From: Pseudomonadota bacterium
Lineage (GTDB): Bacteria > Pseudomonadota > Alphaproteobacteria > Rhodospirillales > Magnetospirillaceae
Reading direction: 5' to 3'
Assembly (NCBI GenBank): GCA_023437865.1
Contig: JAEZFE010000155.1
Span: forward strand, 1-6,809
Length of the DNA: 6,809 nucleotides
Shown in pieces: positions 1 to 5,565 of this stretch (position 1 is the first letter of the stretch; each line of letters opens with the position of its first letter). Both the position numbers and the translations under genes were made by a program. The notes under the pieces were generated by a model. That model saw only the letters and a list, made by a program, of their open reading frames with translations. It searched no databases and had not been told where the DNA came from.

Positions 1-554
1 GCCTCGCCCGCCAAGTGGAGTTGGCCAAGGTGCTGATGACGCGCCCGCGGGTGCTGCTGCTCGACGAGCCCACCACCGGCCTCGATCCGTCGTCGCGCCG
101 CAACTTCCTCGGCGCGCTGCACCGGCTGAAGGCCGAGCGCGGCATGACCGTGCTGATGACCAGCCACGTGTTCTCCGAGGCGGAGAACGTGGACCGCGTC
201 GCCATCATGCGCGAGGGCAAGCTGTTGGCCTATGATACGCCCCAGGCGCTCAAGGCCAGGATCGGCACCGAGATGGTGGTGATCCAGCCCAAGGACCCCG
301 AGGCCTTCGCCGCCAAGCTGCGCAGCGAGTTGGGCCTTGCCGTGCGCCGTCATGGCGACGAATTGCGGCTGGAGGAGACCGAGAACGGCGAGGGTCTGCC
401 CATGCTGGACCGCATCCTCACCGCCTACCGCCCCGAAATCCTGTCCATTTCCATCAAGCAGCCCGATCTGGAGGACGTGTTCGTTCACGTCACCAGCCAC
501 GCCGTGCCCGAGCACGCCACCGCTCCGCTGCTGAAGAAGGTCGCCGGCCGATGA
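1..554 (+). CDS. ABC-2 type exporter, ATP-binding subunit (5' end outside the window)
   Basis: This is the nucleotide-binding subunit of an ABC exporter; it hydrolyses ATP in the cytoplasm to drive the permease encoded next. The frame is open to base 1 and reads LARQVELAKVL before the first possible start (GTG at 15). That sequence normally follows directly after the LSGG signature, so the Walker A motif, Q-loop and signature lie upstream and GTG 15 is not the real start. Still visible are Walker B with the catalytic Glu and D-loop (LLLDEPTTGLDP, bases 54-89) and the switch His in MTSH (codon at 165-167). A C-terminal extension of about 90 residues follows, of the kind found in NatA/DrrA-type drug, sodium or polysaccharide exporter ATPases. 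The stop overlaps the permease start as ATGA (551-554). The substrate cannot be read from the sequence. The family call is very secure; the specific role is unknown. Confidence 0.95.
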   Translation, partial: LARQVELAKVLMTRPRVLLLDEPTTGLDPSSRRNFLGALHRLKAERGMTVLMTSHVFSEAENVDRVAIMREGKLLAYDTPQALKARIGTEMVVIQPKDPEAFAAKLRSELGLAVRRHGDELRLEETENGEGLPMLDRILTAYRPEILSISIKQPDLEDVFVHVTSHAVPEHATAPLLKKVAGR

Positions 555-1333
555 TCCGCGTTGCCCTGTCGCTTGCCGCCCGTGAGCTCACCCGTTTCAT
601 CCGCCAGCCCCAGCGCGTCATCGGCGCGGTGGCGCAGCCGCTCATGTTCTGGCTGTTCCTGGGCGCCGGCATGGGCACCAGCTTCAAGCCGCCGGGCATG
701 GAGCAGATGACCTATCTGGAGTACTTCTATCCCGGCGTGATGATGATGATGATGCTGTTCGCCAGCGTCTTCTCGTGCATCACCATCATCGAGGACCGCG
801 ACGCCGGCTTCCTGCAAGGCGTCATGGTGGCCCCGGTGAACCGCATGGGCATCGTGCTCGGCAAGGTCATGGGCGCGACCCTGATCGCGCTGATCCAGGT
901 GCTGGTGTTCTCCGCCGCCGCGCCCTTCCTGGGGCTTTCGCTCGGCTTCGGCAGCGTGCTGCTGCTGCTGGTGGCCTTCATTCTGACCGGCATGGCATTC
1001 GCCGGATTGGGCTTCTACCTTGCTTGGGGCTCGCGCACCACGTCGGGCTTCCACGCCATCATGATGGTTCTGCTGTTCCCGCTGTGGATGATCTCGGGCG
1101 CCTTGTTTCCCATCAATGGCGCCTCGCCCTGGCTGAGCGTGGTCATGCAGCTCAACCCGGTCCACCACGCGCTTAATATCGTCCGCGCCCCGTTTTATGG
1201 CGGGCCGGAGACGCTGCTGGGCAGCAGTCATTACCTAGTTTCGCTGGCGGTCACCCTGCTGTGGACCGGCGCGTCGCTGCTGCTGTCGATGAGGCGGGTC
1301 AGCAAGCGCGAGAAGGGCGCGGCGGTGGCCTGA
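551..1333 (+). CDS. ABC-2 type exporter, membrane permease subunit
   Basis: A 260-residue inner-membrane protein, the usual size for an ABC-2 (NatB/DrrB/NodJ-like) permease, which pairs with the preceding ATPase to export an unknown substrate. About six hydrophobic segments are visible, near residues 23-41, 58-80, 104-125, 135-157, 166-188 and 229-246. Family-typical stretches are EDRDAGFLQGVMVAPVNR (81-98) in the first cytoplasmic loop, ISGALFPI (181-188) and LNPVHHALNIVR (201-212). The tail is basic (MRRVSKREKG), as expected for a cytoplasmic end. The ATG at 551 is supported by the ATGA overlap with the ATPase and by a GAAGG ribosome-binding site at 536-540, ten bases upstream. Residues 64-68 are five consecutive methionines encoded by five tandem ATG codons (740-754). 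It is probably co-transcribed with the ATPase. Confidence 0.93.
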   Translation: MIRVALSLAARELTRFIRQPQRVIGAVAQPLMFWLFLGAGMGTSFKPPGMEQMTYLEYFYPGVMMMMMLFASVFSCITIIEDRDAGFLQGVMVAPVNRMGIVLGKVMGATLIALIQVLVFSAAAPFLGLSLGFGSVLLLLVAFILTGMAFAGLGFYLAWGSRTTSGFHAIMMVLLFPLWMISGALFPINGASPWLSVVMQLNPVHHALNIVRAPFYGGPETLLGSSHYLVSLAVTLLWTGASLLLSMRRVSKREKGAAVA

Positions 1334-1343
1334 GGCTCAGGCC
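1327..1343. repeat. Palindrome at the junction of convergent genes
   Basis: GGCCTGAG and CTCAGGCC flank a single central G, giving a 17-base near-perfect palindrome that covers the permease stop codon and most of the 14-base gap to the convergent gene. As RNA it would form a stem of about 6 bp with a 5-base loop in either direction. There is no T tract on either side, so it does not meet the standard for an intrinsic terminator. It may serve as a two-way transcript end or RNA-stabilising hairpin; that role is inferred. Confidence 0.4.
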
Positions 1344-1347
1344 TCCG

Positions 1348-2490
1348 CTACTTCACCGTCTCCAGCCGCCCCATCACCTCGGCATTGCGCTCGTCATTGG
1401 TGTCGAGCGTTTCAACCGCCGAATCCAGCCAGCTTTCGATGGTGGTCTTCCACTGCTCGTGGGTGCCGGCCAGCGGCGGTTCCTTGGCTGCGCGGCGGGC
1501 CATGGCCTCCACCACCCAGGTCTGGCCGTCGGCACCCAGGCATTGGCGGTAGCGCACCGGGCCCAGTTTGGCGTAGGCGGTGAACAGATACAGCGTGAAC
1601 TTGCGGATGTCGTCGCCGAGCACCGGCATCAGGAATTTCAGGGCGGCCGGGCTGGTGGCGGCGATCAGTGACACCGCCTTGCGCATCTCGCCCACGTCGT
1701 AGCCGGGGAACAGCGCGGCCATGCGCATCTTTTGGCAGACCCCCCACAGCACCTCGGGATTGATGGTGTCGTCGGCGGCCATCAGGCGCTTGGCGGTGTC
1801 GAACAGCAGCGGGGTCTTGCCCTCGGTCACGGCATTTTCCACCGACGGGTCCGACAGCACCTGCAACTTCAACGGGTCGCGGTACTCCAGCAGCTTGGGA
1901 CCCAGCTTGGTCACCAATTGGGGCGACAACGCCGCATAGGCGGGGATCAGCGGCACCTGCCAGTCATATAGCAGCAGATCGCGCATGGAATCGAACAGCT
2001 TGTCTGCAGGGGTGGGCCAGCGTTTGCGCTTGGGCCTCTGGGGCGGGCTGGCCAGGCCGAAGCTGATGGCGATGCCCTGGATGAACCCCACCTTGGGCAT
2101 GGGCAGCGGCTTGGGCTTGGGCCCGGACAGGCGCTTCTTGAAGTAGCGCCGCGCACAGGCGCGGACCACCAGGGCAATGACCTCGGCCATGGTGCGGCCG
2201 CACCACAGGGCATCGCCGTCGGATGCGGGGAACGCCTTCTCGGGGGTGATCACCACGTCCTTGAACAGTTCGGGCCGGCGGCGCAGCAGCTGAAAGCCCT
2301 GATGCAGCAGGTTGGGGTCGTCCATCACCGTGGTGTAGACCTTGTCGCGCGGCACCATGGCCAGCGCGGGCAGGTGGTCGTGCAAGATGTCGGCGATGTC
2401 GCGGCGCAAGACGGTGCGCACGGTCTCGACTGGCTTGGCCAGCGGAGCGGTTGGCGAGCGTGCCGTTCGGGGGGCGGAAACGGTGCCCAT
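1348..2490 (-). CDS. Uncharacterised protein, 380 aa
   Basis: I do not recognise this protein. From ATG 2490 it has 380 residues with no signal peptide and no clear membrane segment, so it is probably cytoplasmic. The first 20 residues are low-complexity (Ala, Pro, Thr, Ser) and probably disordered. A helical stretch follows (about 21-118, including a DDPNLLHQGFQLLRRRPELF segment). Next comes a basic, proline-rich linker at about 118-163 (KRLSGPKPKPLPMPK, then QRPKRKRW). The C-terminal half is mainly helical (164-380) and rich in Leu, Ala and charged residues. No catalytic motif stands out. The frame continues upstream to a TTG at 2580, but ATG 2490 is preferred because the extension runs through the AT-rich probable promoter region and reads like non-coding sequence. 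The ribosome-binding site is weak (TTGGGG about 11 bases upstream). The gene converges on the exporter and is separated by a terminator from the tetrapyrrole operon upstream, so it is probably its own transcription unit. High third-position GC and a long intact frame make it a real gene. Confidence 0.85.
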   Translation of the reverse strand: MGTVSAPRTARSPTAPLAKPVETVRTVLRRDIADILHDHLPALAMVPRDKVYTTVMDDPNLLHQGFQLLRRRPELFKDVVITPEKAFPASDGDALWCGRTMAEVIALVVRACARRYFKKRLSGPKPKPLPMPKVGFIQGIAISFGLASPPQRPKRKRWPTPADKLFDSMRDLLLYDWQVPLIPAYAALSPQLVTKLGPKLLEYRDPLKLQVLSDPSVENAVTEGKTPLLFDTAKRLMAADDTINPEVLWGVCQKMRMAALFPGYDVGEMRKAVSLIAATSPAALKFLMPVLGDDIRKFTLYLFTAYAKLGPVRYRQCLGADGQTWVVEAMARRAAKEPPLAGTHEQWKTTIESWLDSAVETLDTNDERNAEVMGRLETVK

Positions 2491-2640
2491 GGCTGGAACC
2501 CCAAAGTTCAGTCGGTCAAGTGTGACTCGACTCGCCCTAGCGTTGCAACAAAAGGTTTTGTCAGCGCATTTGTGACACAACTACGGCAAATACGCATAAA
2601 ATTGACCCTATCGGCACCTGCCTGAAGCGGCGCCGCGCGA
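2491..2640 (-). promoter_or_regulatory. AT-rich upstream region of the 380-aa gene, with candidate operator
   Basis: This stretch is clearly richer in A and T than its surroundings, especially 2543-2610, as expected of a promoter region for the minus-strand gene starting at 2490. It contains the 11-base palindrome TTGTGACACAA (2570-2580) and the 8-base palindrome GTTGCAAC (2542-2549). No -35/-10 pair comes close to consensus, so I do not name a transcription start. The palindromes could be operator half-sites, but I cannot match either to a known regulator. The regulatory role is inferred from position and composition. Confidence 0.4.
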
Positions 2641-2675
2641 AAGAAAAGCCGCGCGGCTGGGGGCCCGCGCGGCTT
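2640..2675 (-). terminator. Rho-independent terminator of the methyltransferase-chelatase operon
   Basis: On the minus strand, AAGCCGCGCGG (2675-2665) pairs perfectly with CCGCGCGGCTT (2656-2646) across an 8-base loop. A T-rich run follows, which with the last two stem bases reads TTTTCTTTC down to 2639. An 11-bp GC-rich stem plus T tract is a textbook intrinsic terminator. It lies 187 bases beyond the chelatase stop and 150 bases before the next minus-strand gene, so it most simply ends the tetrapyrrole operon. A minor alternative is that it ends a small RNA starting within the gap, or is a conditional terminator in a leader of the 380-aa gene. Confidence 0.8.
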
Positions 2676-2862
2676 GGGGGGGAAGACCCGTCCGAGGGGG
2701 GAGGGGCGGGCCTTCACGTCCGGTCATGAGCCGGCATGGACAAAACCTACGCCGCCGCACCCGCCGAGGCAATTTGTCCAAGGAAGGGGAGGGTGGCTCT
2801 GAAGAGTTACGTCCTTCGAGGGATATCCTTGGCATTGTGCGGATGACAACGAAGGGATTGCG
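2676..2862 (-). other. Non-coding stretch with inverted repeat (long 3' tail or small RNA)
   Basis: Nothing here looks protein-coding; the open frames crossing it are extensions of shadows of the chelatase gene. It holds an 8-bp perfect inverted repeat, TGGACAAA (2737-2744) with TTTGTCCA (2773-2780). Inside it a further CCT/AGG pairing is possible around a GC-rich loop. A second small element, CCGGTCATGAGCCGG (2720-2734), lies next to it. On the minus strand a loose promoter-like pair is present: TTGTCA (2849-2844), 18 bases, TATCCC (2825-2820). If used, it would start a transcript near 2813 that ends at the terminator, about 170 nt. I could not match this to 6S RNA, SRP RNA, tmRNA or a cobalamin riboswitch by eye. 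Confidence 0.3.
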
Positions 2863-3633
2863 TCAGGTAGCCAAGGCCCGTTGAACGATGGTGGTGATGA
2901 TCTCGGCCAGTTCCGGTTCGGCGCCCAGGTTCATGGCCATGCGCACGCGCTTGCCATGGATGTCCACTGGGCCGGTCTGGCCGGGCATCAGCCCGAACAG
3001 CGGCGGGATGTCCTGGCTGGCGTGCATGCCCTGGGCCACCAGCAGCGGCAGCACCACCACCTCGCCCGTGCCGGTCAGCAGGGCCGGCCAGTCGCGGGCA
3101 TAGGGCTCCTGCTCCAGAAAGGCCAGGCGGGTTTCGGCGAAATGGTCCATGCCGGCGATGGCGGCGGCGATGGCCTTGGGGGTCTCGCCCGAGCCGCCGG
3201 GCCGGGCCGAGCCGTGGGCGATCAGCAGCAGGCTGGCGGTAGTGGGGTCGATGCCCGCCGAGCGCACCACGCCATCGGCGCGGCATGCCATCAAACCCGG
3301 GATGCGCGGGTCGCAGCCGGCGGCCTCGGTATAGAGGATCTCGCGGCCATCGCGCCGGGTCACCGGCCCGGTCAGGCCCATCTCACGCGGGATCAGTACG
3401 TCGGTGTAATAGCCCTTGCCGGCGAAGACCGGCACCACCACCACCCGTTCGGCCGTGACCAGATCCAGGGCCTGGTCCAGGCGCGGGGCCTGCTTCATGA
3501 ATACCGCCGCCACCTCGGCGAACGCGCCGCGCGCCTTCAGGTCCGCGGCCAGCGCCAGGATGGGGCCGGCGCTTTCGGGATGCCGGGCCGAGCCGTGGCC
3601 GACCAGGATAAGGGCGGCGGCCCGTCCGTTCAT
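2863..3633 (-). CDS. cbiX: CbiX-type sirohydrochlorin chelatase, double-domain
   Basis: This is a class II chelatase that inserts iron or cobalt into sirohydrochlorin in the cytoplasm, giving siroheme or cobalt-sirohydrochlorin. The 256-residue protein is two tandem CbiX-like domains (about 5-125 and 134-250), each opening with the family HGS motif: VGHGSARH (His13) and IAHGSARP (His140). The second half keeps the expected metal-site residues, FLE (Glu174) and QGMHASQDIP (His204). In the first half the matching positions read FMK (Lys47) and KGYYTDVLIP (Tyr in place of His), so the C-terminal half is probably the catalytic one. ATG 3633 is fixed by a strong GGAGGT ribosome-binding site and an ATGA overlap with the methyltransferase stop. 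An in-frame start at 3669 lies inside the upstream gene and lacks this support. Which metal it inserts is not visible. The family call is secure; siroheme versus cobalamin or heme d1 is open. Confidence 0.9.
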   Translation of the reverse strand: MNGRAAALILVGHGSARHPESAGPILALAADLKARGAFAEVAAVFMKQAPRLDQALDLVTAERVVVVPVFAGKGYYTDVLIPREMGLTGPVTRRDGREILYTEAAGCDPRIPGLMACRADGVVRSAGIDPTTASLLLIAHGSARPGGSGETPKAIAAAIAGMDHFAETRLAFLEQEPYARDWPALLTGTGEVVVLPLLVAQGMHASQDIPPLFGLMPGQTGPVDIHGKRVRMAMNLGAEPELAEIITTIVQRALAT

Positions 3634-4421
3634 GCCTCGGCGACCTCCGGATGGCGCTGCCCGTACCAATCCAAGCTGCCGGCCAGCGACACCACCTTGC
3701 CGACCACGATCAGGGTCGGCGGCTTCAGCCCAGCCGCGGCGGCGATGGCCGGCAGGCTCGCCAGCGTTCCCAGCACCCGCCGCTGGCGCGGGGTGGTGCC
3801 GTTCTGGATGGCTGCAGCGGGGGTCTCGGGCGATAGCCCGCCCTGGATCAGCGCGCCGGCGATCTCGGCCAGATGCGACAGGCCCATATAGATGACCAGC
3901 GTGCAGTCGGGATCGGCCACCTGCGACCAGTCATAGGCCAGTTCCTCGCCCTCGCGCCAATGCCCGGTCAGCAGGCGCACGCCATGGGCCAGGCCGCGGT
4001 GGGTCAGCGGTATGCCGGCATAAGTGGCGCAGCCCGAGGCCGAGCTGATCCCAGGCACCACTTCGAACGCGATCCCGGCCTGGGCCAGCGCCTCGGCCTC
4101 CTCCGAGCCGCGCCCGAACACGAACGGATCTCCGCCCTTCAGCCGCAGCACCCGCTTGCCCGCACGGGCCAGCCCGATCAGCAGCGCGTTGATCTCGGGC
4201 TGGGGCATGTGGTGGTTGTTGGTCTGCTTGCCGGCGTAGATGCGGGTGGCGGTCTCGGGCAGCAGCGCCATGATTTCGGGGCTGACCAGACGGTCGAAGA
4301 CCACCAGTTCGGCGCTCTCGATCAGCCGCAGCGCCTTGACGGTCAAGAGCTCGGGGTCGCCGGGGCCGGCACCCACCAGGGCGACCGAACCGGCGGAAGA
4401 GGGGAAGCAAAGCGAGGTCAT
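3630..4421 (-). CDS. cobA: Uroporphyrinogen-III C-methyltransferase (SUMT)
   Basis: This enzyme transfers two methyl groups from S-adenosylmethionine to uroporphyrinogen III, making precorrin-2, the branch point to siroheme, cobalamin and heme d1. At 263 residues from ATG 4421 it is a stand-alone SUMT, not the fused CysG form. The family motifs are all present in order: VGAGPGDPELLT (16-27), GKQTNNHHMPQPEIN (64-78), LRLKGGDPFVFGRG (92-105), VVPGISSASG (121-130), the THRG segment (140-143), YMGL (178-181), NGTTPRQR (207-214) and PTLIVVGKVV (235-244). The frame stays open upstream to a TTG at 4532, but that stretch is basic, has no family similarity and lies in the intergenic region, so ATG 4421 is chosen even though no good ribosome-binding site precedes it. 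The stop overlaps the chelatase start (ATGA, 3633-3630), so the two form an operon. It could be called nirE if it serves heme d1 synthesis; the sequence alone does not decide. Confidence 0.95.
   Translation of the reverse strand: MTSLCFPSSAGSVALVGAGPGDPELLTVKALRLIESAELVVFDRLVSPEIMALLPETATRIYAGKQTNNHHMPQPEINALLIGLARAGKRVLRLKGGDPFVFGRGSEEAEALAQAGIAFEVVPGISSASGCATYAGIPLTHRGLAHGVRLLTGHWREGEELAYDWSQVADPDCTLVIYMGLSHLAEIAGALIQGGLSPETPAAAIQNGTTPRQRRVLGTLASLPAIAAAAGLKPPTLIVVGKVVSLAGSLDWYGQRHPEVAEA
3643..3648 (-). promoter_or_regulatory. Ribosome-binding site of the chelatase gene
   Basis: On the minus strand this reads GGAGGT, nine bases before ATG 3633 and inside the end of the methyltransferase gene. 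It is the best Shine-Dalgarno sequence seen in the window and decides the chelatase start over the longer in-frame alternative at 3669. Confidence 0.8.
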
Positions 4422-4550
4422 GGCGGCGGGTCTTGGCGGGGAGTGAGGGCGGCGACGATGGCACGATTTGCCGCCGTTTTCAAAGCCTGCGGTGATGCGC
4501 CGCCGCCCGCGCGCGCATGCAGCGCTTTCCAAATGCGGGGCGGCGGGGAT
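4422..4550. promoter_or_regulatory. Divergent intergenic region between SUMT and the potassium channel
   Basis: This 129-base gap must hold promoters for both the leftward tetrapyrrole operon and the rightward channel gene. Leftward, TTGAAA (4483-4478) with CATCGT 17 bases on (4460-4455) is a weak -35/-10 candidate that would start transcription about 27 bases before ATG 4421. I see no convincing rightward promoter. The section at 4508-4521 is 14 bases of strict alternating pyrimidine-purine. No B12-box or other riboswitch signature is evident. The gap is shared, but the sequence does not show shared control. Confidence 0.35.
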
Positions 4551-5564
4551 ATGTATTTACGCGTATCCCCATCCAAGAAGCCAGACCCAGTGATCCCAAG
4601 CCCCTATCCGCCCCGGCGCACCTTCCGCCGCACCGTCTATCACATGCTCGGCGGCGAGGGGCATACTGACCCGTGGGTCAAGGCCATCGACTATTTCCTG
4701 ATCGGCATGATCGGGCTGAACGTGGTGGCGGTGGTACTGGAATCCATCGAACACCTGTCCATCGCCCACGGCCCGGCCTTCCATGCCTTCGACCTGTTCT
4801 CGGTCGCGGTGTTCAGTCTGGAATACGGGTTGCGCCTGTGGACAGCGGTCGAACTGGACGATGCGCGGTTCCGCCATCCTTTGTGGGGGCGTCTGCGCTG
4901 GGCAGTGTCGTGGATGGCGATCATCGACCTATTGTCGATACTGCCGTTCTATCTGGGCATGTTCGTCGAACTGGATTTGCGGGCCATCCGCGTGCTGCGC
5001 GTGCTGCGGGTGTTCAAGCTGGGCCGCTATTCCATGGCCATGAACGTGATGAGCACGGTGGCGCGGCAGGAAGCCCGATCCATCAGTGCCGTGCTGTTCG
5101 TCATGTTGGTGGTGCTCGTGTTCACCTCCAGCCTGATGTACCTGTTCGAGCACCACGCCCAGCCGCATGTATTCAGCGACATTCCCACCTCCATGTGGTG
5201 GGCGGTGGTGACGCTGACCACCCTGGGCTATGGCGACATGGTGCCGATCACACCGCTGGGCCGCGCGCTCGGCGCCTGCACCGCCGTGCTCGGCGTCGGC
5301 ATGATCGCGCTTCCCGCCGGCGTGCTGGCCTCGGGCTTTTCCGAGGCCATGCGCATCCGTCGCGAGGAATACCGTGAGGCAGTCGAGCGCGCGCTGGAGG
5401 ACGGTTCGCTCACCCGCACGGAACGCCGCCTGCTCGACGATACCCGGCACCGTCTGGGCCTATCGGAAGAGGAGGCCGCCCTGGTGCTGGAAGACGCCGT
5501 GCGGCATCCGCCCACCTGCCCCCATTGCGGCAAATCCACCCACGCGGCTGCGCACGGCGCGTAG
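4551..5564 (+). CDS. Voltage-gated potassium channel, six-transmembrane (Kv/Kch type)
   Basis: This is an inner-membrane potassium channel, working as a tetramer in known family members. The 337 residues show the whole Kv plan: a cytoplasmic N-terminus with basic and proline-rich stretches (1-42), S1 (about 46-66), S2 (78-99), S3 with Asp126 (117-138), S4 (143-160) with Arg144, 147, 150 and 153 and Lys156 at every third position, S5 (177-200), pore helix (211-223), selectivity filter TLGYGD (224-229) and S6 (238-262) with an LPAG bend (254-257). A charged helical cytoplasmic tail follows (266-318), ending in CPHCGK and HAAAH (323-335), which could bind a metal. The evenly spaced S4 charges suggest true voltage sensing. 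ATG 4551 is preferred, with GGGG just upstream; an in-frame ATG at 4533 would add six residues. The much longer open frame back to 3873 runs antisense through the methyltransferase and is not coding. It diverges from the tetrapyrrole operon. Confidence 0.94.
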   Translation: MYLRVSPSKKPDPVIPSPYPPRRTFRRTVYHMLGGEGHTDPWVKAIDYFLIGMIGLNVVAVVLESIEHLSIAHGPAFHAFDLFSVAVFSLEYGLRLWTAVELDDARFRHPLWGRLRWAVSWMAIIDLLSILPFYLGMFVELDLRAIRVLRVLRVFKLGRYSMAMNVMSTVARQEARSISAVLFVMLVVLVFTSSLMYLFEHHAQPHVFSDIPTSMWWAVVTLTTLGYGDMVPITPLGRALGACTAVLGVGMIALPAGVLASGFSEAMRIRREEYREAVERALEDGSLTRTERRLLDDTRHRLGLSEEEAALVLEDAVRHPPTCPHCGKSTHAAAHGA

Positions 5565-5565
5565 G

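Noticed and set aside
485..1231. Minus-strand open frame of 248 codons with a His-rich run.
   Set aside because: It is antisense to the ABC permease; the His run is the complement of the tandem ATG codons.
2491..2580. N-terminal extension of the 380-aa protein with CHKC and CC, looking like a metal-binding start.
   Set aside because: It needs a TTG start, crosses the AT-rich promoter-like region with two palindromes, and does not read like the rest of the protein.
2881..3891. Plus-strand open frame of 336 codons, rich in Gly, His, Gln and Ala.
   Set aside because: It lies opposite the chelatase and methyltransferase genes, and its composition is typical of the antisense of GC-rich coding DNA.
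3873..4550. A 226-codon in-frame extension upstream of the potassium channel.
   Set aside because: Most of it is antisense to the methyltransferase, whose motifs are complete; the extension is Gly/His/Gln-rich shadow sequence. The channel fold begins after ATG 4551.
4422..4550. A cobalamin riboswitch controlling the methyltransferase.
   Set aside because: The gap is too short for a full B12 element and I see no B12-box sequence.
5388..5423. EF-hand-like loop in the channel tail (EDGSLTRTE).
   Set aside because: The second half fits (DG-x-L-x3-E), but positions 1 and 3 of the loop are Arg and Leu, not Asp or Asn, so calcium binding is unlikely.
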